Assembly: GCA_902774795.1 (NCBI GenBank) | Contig: CACYKA010000015.1 | Location: 16,949-80,948 of the forward strand | DNA from: an uncultured Prevotellaceae bacterium | Lineage (GTDB): Bacteria > Bacteroidota > Bacteroidia > Bacteroidales > Bacteroidaceae | Direction: 5' to 3' | DNA: 64,000 nucleotides | In this document: in pieces, positions 1-7,598 of the stretch | How the letters are laid out: every line of letters begins with the position of its first letter | How positions within the stretch are numbered: the first letter of the stretch is position 1 | Notes under the pieces: model-generated | What the model saw: only the letters and a program-made list of their open reading frames with translations | What the model was told of the DNA's origin: nothing | Databases searched by the model: none | Made by a program: the position numbers and the translations under genes

Positions 1-2
1 GT

Positions 3-1625
3 CAGAAGATACGCCATCGCGGTCCTGACTGGAGCGGCATATACTGTGGCGGCTCAGCCATCCTTGCCCACGAACGTCTGAGTATCGTTGACCCTGAGAG
101 TGGCGGTCAGCCTCTCTTTTCGCCTGACAAGAAGCAGGTGCTCGCTGTAAACGGCGAAATATACAATCATCAGGAGATTCGTCGCCTGTATGCCGGACAG
201 TATGAGTTCCAGACGGGGTCCGACTGTGAGGTCATCCTTGCCCTCTATCGCAAGAAGGGCATAAACTTCCTCGAGGACCTGAGCGGCATCTTCGCCTTTG
301 TGCTCTATGACGAGGAGAGGGATGAGTTTCTTATTGCTCGCGACCCCATCGGAGTCATACCTCTCTACATCGGCTACGACAGCGACGGCAAGGTATATGT
401 GGCTTCCGAGCTGAAGGCCCTCGAAGGCTTCTGTGAGAACTACGAGCCGTTCCTGCCAGGGCACTACCTTTGGAGTGAAGACCTCAAAAAAGATTCTTCA
501 CTCTTCACTCTTCACTCTTCACTTAAACGCTATTACAAGCGTGACTGGATGAAATACGATGCTGTCAAAGACAACCCCGCCTCTGTAGAAGCTATCCATG
601 ATGCCCTCACCGATGCCGTAAAGCGTCAGTTGATGTCTGATGTGCCATACGGCGTGCTGCTCTCTGGCGGTCTTGACTCTTCTGTCATCTCTGCCATTGC
701 TGAGAAATTCAGCGAGCATCGTATTGAGGACGACTCCAAGACCAAGGCCTACTGGCCTCGCCTGCACTCTTTTGCAGTTGGCTTGAAGGGGGCTCCCGAT
801 TTGGCTAAGGCAAAACTTGTGGCTGACCATATCGGCACCGTTCATCACGAGATAAACTACACCATCCAGGAGGGCCTTGATGCCATCCGCGATGTGATTT
901 ACTTCATCGAGACCTACGATGTAACTACCGTCCGTGCCTCAACACCTATGTACCTGCTGGCTCGTGTCATCAAGTCTATGGGTATCAAGATGGTGCTCAG
1001 CGGCGAGGGTGCCGACGAGATATTCGGCGGCTACCTGTACTTCCACAAAGCACCTACAGCAAAGGATTTCCATGAGGAGACTGTGCGCAAGCTCTCCAAG
1101 CTTTATATGTATGACTGCCTGCGTGCCAACAAGAGTCTGTCGGCATGGGGCGTAGAAGGTCGTGTGCCGTTCCTCGACAAGGAATTCCTCGATGTCGCGA
1201 TGCGTACCAACCCCGAGGCAAAGATGTGTCCGGGCACCACAATGGAGAAGCGCATTGTGCGTGAGGCCTTTGCCGACCTGCTGCCGGAAGAGGTGGCTTG
1301 GCGTCAGAAGGAACAGTTCTCTGATGGCGTAGGCTACAGCTGGATTGACACCCTCAAGCAGATTACCTCCGAGGCTGTCAGCGACGAGCAGATGGCACAT
1401 GCGGCAGAACGTTTCCCAATCAATCCGCCACAGAACAAGGAGGAGTATTACTATCGCTCTATCTTCGCTGAGCATTTCCCCAGCGACTCTGCCGCCAAGA
1501 GTGTTCCGAGCGAAGCCAGCGTAGCATGCTCAACAGCCATCGCCCTTGAATGGGACGAGGCTTTCAAGAATATGAATGACCCAAGCGGTCGCGCCGTCAA
1601 AGGTGTCCACGAACAAGCGTACTAA
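3..1625 (+). CDS. asnB: Asparagine synthase B, glutamine-hydrolysing (5' partial)
   Basis: Makes asparagine from aspartate, ATP and glutamine-derived ammonia in the cytoplasm. The start codon and the catalytic Cys2 lie before the window; the frame is open from base 3 (540 residues visible). Early motifs RHRGPDWSG and VNGEIYNH belong to the class II glutaminase domain, and PP-loop SGGLDSS (about 663-683) and LSGEGADEIFGGY (about 990-1030) belong to the synthetase domain. A four-copy heptamer array (497-524) is translated in frame as FTLHSSL near the end of the glutaminase domain, where family members normally have no such peptide. The 3' end runs straight into carA, suggesting co-transcription of two glutamine-dependent enzymes. 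Identity is certain; the effect of the inserted peptide is unknown. Confidence 0.96.
   Translation, partial: QKIRHRGPDWSGIYCGGSAILAHERLSIVDPESGGQPLFSPDKKQVLAVNGEIYNHQEIRRLYAGQYEFQTGSDCEVILALYRKKGINFLEDLSGIFAFVLYDEERDEFLIARDPIGVIPLYIGYDSDGKVYVASELKALEGFCENYEPFLPGHYLWSEDLKKDSSLFTLHSSLKRYYKRDWMKYDAVKDNPASVEAIHDALTDAVKRQLMSDVPYGVLLSGGLDSSVISAIAEKFSEHRIEDDSKTKAYWPRLHSFAVGLKGAPDLAKAKLVADHIGTVHHEINYTIQEGLDAIRDVIYFIETYDVTTVRASTPMYLLARVIKSMGIKMVLSGEGADEIFGGYLYFHKAPTAKDFHEETVRKLSKLYMYDCLRANKSLSAWGVEGRVPFLDKEFLDVAMRTNPEAKMCPGTTMEKRIVREAFADLLPEEVAWRQKEQFSDGVGYSWIDTLKQITSEAVSDEQMAHAAERFPINPPQNKEEYYYRSIFAEHFPSDSAAKSVPSEASVACSTAIALEWDEAFKNMNDPSGRAVKGVHEQAY
497..524. repeat. Heptamer array inside asnB (4 x ttcactc)
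   Basis: Four 7-bp units (ttcactc three times, ttcactt once), read in frame as part of AsnB. The same word recurs inside carA at 2205-2232. Confidence 0.9.
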
Positions 1626-1647
1626 AAATATAAGGATGAAAAGCAAG

Positions 1648-4551
1648 ATGAAAACAGGAAAACTGATACTTGATGATGGAACCGTATTCTATGGCAAGAG
1701 TTTCGGATATGAGGGAGACGTCGTCGGTGAGGTAGTGTTTAACACCGCTATGACAGGTTACCCTGAAAGCCTCACCGACCCCAGCTATGCCGGTCAGATG
1801 CTTGTGATGACCTATCCGCTCGCAGGCAACTACGGAGTTCCCTCCACCGGCGATGCCGAAAACGGACTTCCGTCATTTATGGAAAGCGACAAGATACACG
1901 CCAAGGCGCTCATAGTGGCTGACTACAGCGAAGAATATTCCCATTGGAATGCCCAGGAGTCGCTCGGCGCATGGCTGAAACGCGAAAAGATACCCGCCCT
2001 CACCGGCATCGACACCCGCCGCCTGACAATGCTCCTCAGGGAGAATGGTGTGATGAGAGGACGAATAGAAATCAATGAACAATTCACAATTAACAATGAA
2101 CAATTAGATACTGAAGAGGACTACGGCTCCGTCAACTGGGTAGAGAAGGTAAGCTGCAAAGAAGTTATCACCTACAAGCCAGACAGCACAGTGAAAGCGA
2201 ATTCTTCATTCTTCACTCTTCACTCTTCACTTCCTCGCGTCGTTCTCGTCGATTGCGGTGTCAAGGCCAACATCATCCGTTGTTTGCTCCGCAGGGGCAT
2301 CGAGGTGGTTCGTGTGCCTTGGGATTATGACTTCAACCAATTGGAGTTTGACGGTCTCTTCCTTGCCAACGGACCTGGCGACCCAGAACGCTGCGATGTG
2401 ACGGTTCAGCATATACGCACATTCCTCAATAATGAGACGGTGCGTCCCTGCATGGGCATCTGCCTGGGTAACCAGCTGCTGGCACGTGCAGCAGGGGCGA
2501 AGACCTACAAGTTGAAATACGGTCACCGTTCCCACAACCAGCCTGTGCAGCGCGTGGGTACCACACAGTGTTTCATCACGTCCCAGAATCACGGCTATGC
2601 TGTGGATGACTCCACCCTGCCCTCTGACTGGGAACCTCTGTTCGTAAATATGAACGATGGTTCCAATGAAGGCATACGCCACAAGACCAATCCCTGGATG
2701 TCGGCACAGTTCCACCCCGAAGCATGCTCAGGACCAGTGGATACAGAATTCCTGTTTGACGAGTTCGTGAAACTTTTAGAGGTAAGAGGTAAGAAGGAAG
2801 AAGGAAGAGAGGAGCCCTCTCACTCCCCTTTTTCACTCCCCTCTCACTCCCCTCTTTCACTCCCCTCAATCAAAAAAGTCCTCCTCCTCGGCAGTGGAGC
2901 CTTGAAGATTGGTCAGGCGGGTGAATTTGACTATAGCGGTTCGCAGGCACTGAAGGCATTGAAGGAAGAAGGTATCGAGACCGTCCTCATCAATCCTAAT
3001 ATCGCAACGGTACAGACCTCCGAGGGCATTGCCGACAAGGTTTATTTCCAGCCGGTAAGGGCAGACTTCGTGGAGCGCGTCATTGCCCAGGAACGCCCTG
3101 ACGGCATACTGCTCTCCTTTGGCGGACAGACGGCACTCAACTGTGGCGTAGAACTGTTCCAGAATGGCGTCCTCGAACGCTATGGCGTGAAAGTTCTCGG
3201 CACCCCTATTCAGGCTATCATCGATACCGAAGACCGCGATCTCTTTGTAAAGCGTCTCAACGAGATTGATGTCAAGACTATCAAGAGTGAAGCCTGCAAC
3301 ACCGTTGAAGAAGTTCGCAAGGCAGCAGCAGAGCTGGGTTATCCCGTCATCCTGCGTGCTGCATACGCACTCGGTGGATTGGGCTCTGGATTCTGCGACA
3401 ATGAAGAGCAGTTGGAGCAACAGGCAGAAGAAGCCTTCTCATTCTCTCCGCAGGTGCTCGTAGAGAAGTCGCTGAAAGGTTGGAAGGAAATAGAATACGA
3501 AGTGGTGCGCGACAAGTACGACAACTGTATCACAGTCTGCAACATGGAGAATTTCGACCCTTTGGGCATCCATACGGGTGAGTCCATCGTGGTGGCACCA
3601 AGTCAGACGCTCAGCAACAGCGAATACCACAAGCTGCGTGCCCTCGCCATCAAGATTATCCGCCACATAGGCATCGTCGGCGAGTGTAACGTGCAGTATG
3701 CCCTTGACCCCAACAGTGAGGACTACCGCGTCATCGAGGTCAATGCGCGTCTCAGCCGTTCTTCGGCACTGGCATCAAAGGCCACAGGTTATCCTCTCGC
3801 CTTCGTGGCTGCAAAGTTAGGATTGGGCTACGGACTCTTCGAACTGAAGAATTCCGTCACCAAGACCACGACGGCATTCTTTGAGCCCGCCCTTGACTAT
3901 GTTGTTTGTAAGATACCTCGCTGGGACCTTACGAAGTTCCACGGCGTAAGCCATCAGCTCGGCTCTTCCATGAAGAGCGTCGGAGAGGTGATGGCTATAG
4001 GGCGCACCTTCGAAGAGGCCTTACAGAAGGGTCTGCGCATGATTGGGCAGGGCATGCATGGCTTTGTTGATAACCACGACATCAAGGTCAGCGACATCGC
4101 AAACGCCATCAATCAGCCAACTGATACACGTATCTTTGCCGTTTCAGTGGCACTCCAGGCTGGCTATACCATAGAGCAGATACACCGGCTCTCGATGATA
4201 GACCGCTGGTTCCTGCAGAAGCTGAAGCATATCATCGACATCAACGAACGTCTGAAGAGCTATTCACAGTTCCCGGAATTCTATGAGTATATGGTACGCA
4301 GTGAGTTTATGGAATTAGTAGAAGACTCAGGCTTCCTTGACCTGCTCCATGAGGCAAAGGCCTATGGCTTCTCCGACTTCCAGATTGCAAGAGCCCTGGG
4401 CTTTGAGTCCATCCTGAATATGGAGAAAGCCGGACTGCTCATCCGCCAGTGGCGCAAGGAATATGGCATCCTGCCCGTCGTGAACCAGATAGACACCCTC
4501 GCGGCAGAATACCCCGCCCAGACCAACTATCTTTACCTCACATACGTATAA
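1648..4551 (+). CDS. carA-carB': Carbamoyl-phosphate synthase: CarA fused to the N-terminal half of CarB only
   Basis: A single 967-residue ORF. Residues 1-377 are the small subunit, with GATase Cys272 (CMGICLGNQ) and the HPE pair His356/Glu358. Residues 378-407 are a low-complexity linker encoded by repeats (2779-2868). Residues 408-967 are the first synthetase half and oligomerisation region of CarB, closely resembling the eukaryotic CAD type (LINPNIATVQTS, ENFDPLGIHTGES, RLSRSSALASKATGYP). Translation stops at TNYLYLTYV, the hinge where the second synthetase half would begin, and a strong terminator follows within 10 bases. The carbamate-phosphorylating half and the allosteric MGS domain are therefore absent here. 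The start at 1648 is chosen by alignment with CarA (MKTGKLILDDG); ATGs at 1636 and 1576 are in frame but less likely, and 1576 lies inside asnB. Two further heptamer arrays (2073-2107, 2205-2232) are translated within the CarA part. Confidence 0.9.
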   Translation: MKTGKLILDDGTVFYGKSFGYEGDVVGEVVFNTAMTGYPESLTDPSYAGQMLVMTYPLAGNYGVPSTGDAENGLPSFMESDKIHAKALIVADYSEEYSHWNAQESLGAWLKREKIPALTGIDTRRLTMLLRENGVMRGRIEINEQFTINNEQLDTEEDYGSVNWVEKVSCKEVITYKPDSTVKANSSFFTLHSSLPRVVLVDCGVKANIIRCLLRRGIEVVRVPWDYDFNQLEFDGLFLANGPGDPERCDVTVQHIRTFLNNETVRPCMGICLGNQLLARAAGAKTYKLKYGHRSHNQPVQRVGTTQCFITSQNHGYAVDDSTLPSDWEPLFVNMNDGSNEGIRHKTNPWMSAQFHPEACSGPVDTEFLFDEFVKLLEVRGKKEEGREEPSHSPFSLPSHSPLSLPSIKKVLLLGSGALKIGQAGEFDYSGSQALKALKEEGIETVLINPNIATVQTSEGIADKVYFQPVRADFVERVIAQERPDGILLSFGGQTALNCGVELFQNGVLERYGVKVLGTPIQAIIDTEDRDLFVKRLNEIDVKTIKSEACNTVEEVRKAAAELGYPVILRAAYALGGLGSGFCDNEEQLEQQAEEAFSFSPQVLVEKSLKGWKEIEYEVVRDKYDNCITVCNMENFDPLGIHTGESIVVAPSQTLSNSEYHKLRALAIKIIRHIGIVGECNVQYALDPNSEDYRVIEVNARLSRSSALASKATGYPLAFVAAKLGLGYGLFELKNSVTKTTTAFFEPALDYVVCKIPRWDLTKFHGVSHQLGSSMKSVGEVMAIGRTFEEALQKGLRMIGQGMHGFVDNHDIKVSDIANAINQPTDTRIFAVSVALQAGYTIEQIHRLSMIDRWFLQKLKHIIDINERLKSYSQFPEFYEYMVRSEFMELVEDSGFLDLLHEAKAYGFSDFQIARALGFESILNMEKAGLLIRQWRKEYGILPVVNQIDTLAAEYPAQTNYLYLTYV
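2073..2107. repeat. Heptamer array inside carA (5 x caattaa-like)
   Basis: Five degenerate 7-bp units (caatgaa, caattca, caattaa, caatgaa, caattag), translated in frame as part of NEQFTINNEQLD. Confidence 0.85.
2205..2232. repeat. Heptamer array inside carA (4 x ttcactc)
   Basis: Four units (ttcattc, ttcactc, ttcactc, ttcactt), translated as FFTLHSSL. Nearly identical to the array in asnB at 497-524 but in a different protein. Confidence 0.9.
2779..2868. repeat. Repeat-built linker joining CarA and CarB
   Basis: Starts with five 7-bp purine units (gaggtaa x2, gaaggaa x2, gagagga; 2779-2813) and continues as repeated tcactcccct words to about 2868. It encodes the charged, Ser/Pro-rich linker and occupies the place where the carA stop codon and the carB start codon would be expected. 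Confidence 0.85.
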
Positions 4552-4554
4552 AGC

Positions 4555-4588
4555 AAAAGAACCCGCCGTTTTGGCGGGTTCTTTCTTT
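4555..4588. terminator. Bidirectional rho-independent terminator after carA-carB'
   Basis: Perfect 10-bp stem agaacccgcc / ggcgggttct (4558-4567, 4573-4582), 5-base loop, then ttcttt on the plus strand and a T-rich tract on the minus strand. It can end both the carbamoyl-phosphate synthase ORF and the convergent DUF2264 gene. Confidence 0.9.
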
Positions 4589-5825
4589 ACCAGATATGAT
4601 CTTTAGGGAAGGGCTTTCCAAACCAGGCTTTCTCCTGTGTGGTGTCCTCCAACGGATCTGTCCAGAAGGGGTCGCTTGCTGGCAGGCCTAACGGCAGCAG
4701 CACCTCGGAAGTGATATAGAGCGAGCCGTTATTGGTGTACCAGTCGGCTACCTCAGGCTGACGGCCGCAGAAGCCTATAGTAAGGAAACCTTTCTCATTG
4801 AAATTACCCGGAGCATCCCACATGCGGTGCATCACCTTGGTGAGGGCATTGCGCACCTGACCGTTGGTGAGGTCCTTGGGGAGGGTCTTCTGCCAAGCCA
4901 CCCACGCCAGCGGCTGCATTGCAGCAAGGCGATAAGGTATGCTGCGTCCGAAGACTGGGAAGGTACCCTCTGGAGAGATGAAACGCTCAAGAATGATGGA
5001 GAACTTCTGACAACGCTTCAAAGCACGGGCATAGAAGTCCTTATAGTTGATATTCCAGCCGTATGCACGGACATCGCGCATGGTGGCGAGAGTCTCCAGA
5101 TACATGGCATGGAAGACGTAGCTGCTATAATAATCGAAAGCAAAAGTACCCTGACCGTCAGAATACCATCCGTCACCGACATACCACTCCTCACACTTAC
5201 GAACGGCACCATTGACGCGATAGCTGTCATAGGGCGCACCGGCCTTGGCAAGGAATGACTCTATCTCAGCAGAGAAGAGCAGCCAGTTGGTATATGGCGG
5301 TTCAACACGGCGCAGACGGGTGAACTCATCGATATAACGCGCCTTGGTGGTCTCGTCAAGAGGCATCCACAGGGCATCGAAACCACGCAGCAGCGACTCA
5401 GCAATATATGCAGCATCAACCAGCGGCTGTCCCTCTTTTCGCCAGAGGAGATAGTCCTTGGAATCAGGATCAACAGCCTGAGCGTAAGCCTTCAGCGCCC
5501 ATTCCTTCAGCTTGCGGCGCTCCTTACCTTCTGGGGTATCATCATCGGGCAGCGACAGCCAAGGAGCGATACCTGCCATGAGGCGTCCGAAACATTCCAT
5601 ATAGGTGACGCGCTTATCGCGGGAGTCGAACGAGGGACTCACCTCTATCTGCATCTCGGTGGAGAGCATACCACGCGACATGGGTTCAAGAACTGGAGCC
5701 GCGATGCGATAGGCCTGGGCAGCCCAATACTCACGGTCGGACATCACTGGAGCCTGCTTCTTCTTTGCAGCAAAGACAGAAGAGCAGCAGCAAACAACTA
5801 GAATAATGGTTAAAAGCTTTTTCAT
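4587..5825 (-). CDS. Secreted DUF2264 family protein
   Basis: 412 residues with an N-terminal signal peptide (MKKLLTIILVVCCCSSVFA). The body matches DUF2264, a helical toroid-type domain seen in Bacteroidetes carbohydrate-associated proteins: SDREYWAAQAYRIAAPVLE near the start, and the aromatic-rich DGWYSDGQGTFAFDYYSSY around residue 225. Toroid folds of this kind often occur in polysaccharide-degrading enzymes, but the reaction is not established from sequence. No sugar-uptake genes adjoin it; ispF lies upstream on the same strand across a 105-bp gap holding two short repeat arrays. Confidence 0.8.
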   Translation of the reverse strand: MKKLLTIILVVCCCSSVFAAKKKQAPVMSDREYWAAQAYRIAAPVLEPMSRGMLSTEMQIEVSPSFDSRDKRVTYMECFGRLMAGIAPWLSLPDDDTPEGKERRKLKEWALKAYAQAVDPDSKDYLLWRKEGQPLVDAAYIAESLLRGFDALWMPLDETTKARYIDEFTRLRRVEPPYTNWLLFSAEIESFLAKAGAPYDSYRVNGAVRKCEEWYVGDGWYSDGQGTFAFDYYSSYVFHAMYLETLATMRDVRAYGWNINYKDFYARALKRCQKFSIILERFISPEGTFPVFGRSIPYRLAAMQPLAWVAWQKTLPKDLTNGQVRNALTKVMHRMWDAPGNFNEKGFLTIGFCGRQPEVADWYTNNGSLYITSEVLLPLGLPASDPFWTDPLEDTTQEKAWFGKPFPKDHIW

Positions 5826-5858
5826 TATATATAGGTTTAATGTTTAAGACGCGCCTAT

Positions 5859-5898
5859 CGATATTACGACATCTCGAAATCACGATATTTCGACAACT
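5859..5898. repeat. Octamer array (5 x cgannnnn)
   Basis: Five 8-bp units all beginning cga (cgatatta, cgacatct, cgaaatca, cgatattt, cgacaact) between DUF2264 and ispF. Confidence 0.7.
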
Positions 5899-5913
5899 AT
5901 CGGCGCGCAATAA

Positions 5914-5941
5914 TTTTCAACTTTCAATTTTCAATTCTCTA
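5914..5941. repeat. Heptamer array across the ispF stop codon
   Basis: Units ttttcaa, ctttcaa, ttttcaa, ttctcta. The ispF stop codon (5931-5933, minus strand) lies inside the array. Confidence 0.8.
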
Positions 5942-6404
5942 TCAACGCTACCGCGTAGGCAGAGATGCCTTCTTTGCGGCCGGTGAAACCGAGTTTTTCT
6001 GTTGTAGTGGCCTTAATGGAGATATTATCTTTGTCAGTCTGCATGACCTCTGCGAGGCAGTCTTTCATCGCCTCAATATGCGGATTGAGCTTAGGCTGTT
6101 CGGCACATATGGTACAGTCGATATTTCCCACACTGTAGCCCTTTGTGGCGATGAGGGCGATGGTCTTGCGGAGCAGTATCTTTGAGTCTATGCCATCAGT
6201 CTCTGCCGCAGTATCAGGGAAGTGATAGCCTATGTCACGCATATTTGCCGCCCCAAGGAGAGCATCACAGATGGCGTGTATCAATACGTCGGCATCGCTA
6301 TGGCCCAGCAGACCATGCGTATGCTCTATCCTTATGCCACCCAGCCAGAGGTCACGACCCTCGACAAGCTGGTGAACATCATATCCCATTCCGATTCGAA
6401 TCAT
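5931..6404 (-). CDS. ispF: 2-C-methyl-D-erythritol 2,4-cyclodiphosphate synthase
   Basis: Cyclises CDP-methylerythritol 2-phosphate in the MEP pathway of isoprenoid synthesis. 157 residues, the usual length. Starts MIRIGMGYDVHQL with the metal-binding Asp and His (DVH); HSDADVLIHAICDALLGA supplies the third metal ligand, and KATTTEKLGFTGR is the conserved C-terminal motif. The last residues IEN and the stop are written in a heptamer array, so the C-terminus is unlikely to be ancestral beyond ALIEN. The acyltransferase gene ends 41 bp upstream on the same strand. Confidence 0.97.
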   Translation of the reverse strand: MIRIGMGYDVHQLVEGRDLWLGGIRIEHTHGLLGHSDADVLIHAICDALLGAANMRDIGYHFPDTAAETDGIDSKILLRKTIALIATKGYSVGNIDCTICAEQPKLNPHIEAMKDCLAEVMQTDKDNISIKATTTEKLGFTGRKEGISAYAVALIEN

Positions 6405-6413
6405 AGTTTATAA

Positions 6414-6462
6414 CGTTTAGCGGTTAACGGTTAACGGTTAGCGGTTAGCGGTTAACGGTTAG
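6414..6462. repeat. Heptamer array (7 x cggttaa/g)
   Basis: Seven units (cgtttag, cggttaa x2, cggttag x2, cggttaa, cggttag). The array contains the stop codon (6445-6447) and the last codons (LTVNR) of the minus-strand acyltransferase and fills the gap to ispF. Confidence 0.9.
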
Positions 6463-7455
6463 AGTTTTTAGCCGGTTGATTATTATTGAGCATACCTTAC
6501 TTATTATCCACGCGAGGGGGACACTGATGGCGAGGACCACGAGGAAGCGGGGCCAGTAAGGGAGGTTGTAGGCCTTTTGCAGGGGCCTCAGCACGTACTC
6601 TACATGAAGAAGGTATATCTCAAGTGATATTCCACCGACGAAGGCAAATGCGGCATTGACGAACTTTACGGACCTGAGTCTGTCGAACACCTTGCTCATG
6701 ATGATGACGGTGGTGATTGCCAGCACAATATAGAGCATACGCTCCGTATAGAGCGGGAAGCGTCCATGCTTCATCTGCTCAAGCCACACACAGGCTCCAA
6801 GGCTGACCACGAAGGCCGCGACGACCATCACCCACGTACTCGCAGGAAGGGTTGTCTTGTTGCGTATGGACTCAGCAAGGTTGATGCCCAAAAAGAATAT
6901 CGGTACGCGGCTCCAGAATATCTCAATATGTCCGACAGCATTGTGGATGGGTGTGATATACGTCACCATAATACACCACATCAGCGGAAAAACCACAAGC
7001 CAGCGGCAAGCAGGATTTCTGCGCACAGCCTCCATATAGAACGGAGCAAAGACATAGAGCATCATCGTGGCAGGAACATACCAGAACGTCAGTTGGTCGA
7101 AACGCCAGAAGTTCCAGTTGAAGAGCACCTGCATGACGAGGTTTATCCAACTGTCAACAGTAGCATGAGCAAAGTCGAAGCGGCTGATGAAATAGTAGCC
7201 CGCTATGATGAGCCATGCAGGATAGATGCGTATGACGCGATTGAAATAGAACTGACGCAACGCCGGATTCTTGCTCCAGCTGTACCACAATCCCATGCCG
7301 GAGAGGAAGAGGAAGATGTCAACACCGAGATTACCCATTCGCACAAGTCCGTACCACGAGCTGCTACGAGGCACACCCATGTGGAAAAGCATCACGATGA
7401 GAATGGCAAATCCCATCAACTCACCCCTGTAAGCAGATATCTTTCCTAAATTCAT
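6445..7455 (-). CDS. Membrane acyltransferase, acyltransferase-3 (OafA/WecH-like) family
   Basis: 336 residues, about ten membrane segments. The N-terminal YRGELMGFAILIVMLFHMG carries the R...H pattern of the acyltransferase-3 family, which usually moves acetyl or other acyl groups onto surface sugars or lipids. FLFLSGMGLWYSW is the second typical motif. The C-terminal TLTVNR is written in a heptamer array, suggesting that the natural end has been replaced. It is divergent from the sulfatase-fold gene at 7599, which is followed by a second family member; together they suggest a lipid or glycan decorating function. The acceptor is unknown. Confidence 0.85.
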   Translation of the reverse strand: MNLGKISAYRGELMGFAILIVMLFHMGVPRSSSWYGLVRMGNLGVDIFLFLSGMGLWYSWSKNPALRQFYFNRVIRIYPAWLIIAGYYFISRFDFAHATVDSWINLVMQVLFNWNFWRFDQLTFWYVPATMMLYVFAPFYMEAVRRNPACRWLVVFPLMWCIMVTYITPIHNAVGHIEIFWSRVPIFFLGINLAESIRNKTTLPASTWVMVVAAFVVSLGACVWLEQMKHGRFPLYTERMLYIVLAITTVIIMSKVFDRLRSVKFVNAAFAFVGGISLEIYLLHVEYVLRPLQKAYNLPYWPRFLVVLAISVPLAWIISKVCSIIINRLKTLTVNR

Positions 7456-7460
7456 GTTTA

Positions 7461-7488
7461 CAAAAGTATGAATTTTGTAGCATACAAA
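7461..7488 (-). promoter_or_regulatory. Candidate promoter for the 7455 acyltransferase
   Basis: Minus strand -7 box TACTTTTG (7461-7468) a few bases before the ATG, with a TTTG at 7485-7488 but only 16 bases between the boxes, so it is weaker than consensus. Confidence 0.35.
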
Positions 7489-7562
7489 AGCATGATTTTA
7501 AGTTTTTTTACGAAAAAACGCAAAAAAAAGCACATTATAGCATGTTGGTGTCGCCTTTTTTG

Positions 7563-7570
7563 TACTTTTG
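7563..7570 (+). promoter_or_regulatory. -7 box TACTTTTG for the sulfatase-fold gene
   Basis: Matches TAnnTTTG, 28 bases before the ATG; no clear -33 TTTG at 20 bases. Confidence 0.4.
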
Positions 7571-7598
7571 CACAGGTTTTTTAAACCTGTAACGCACT

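Noticed and set aside
939-1475. 178-codon minus-strand ORF inside asnB
   Set aside because: Shadow of a highly conserved asnB frame; no start context and no family.
1576-1647. Earlier start for the CarA-CarB' ORF
   Set aside because: Lies inside asnB and adds residues not found in CarA; 1648 aligns with the family N-terminus.
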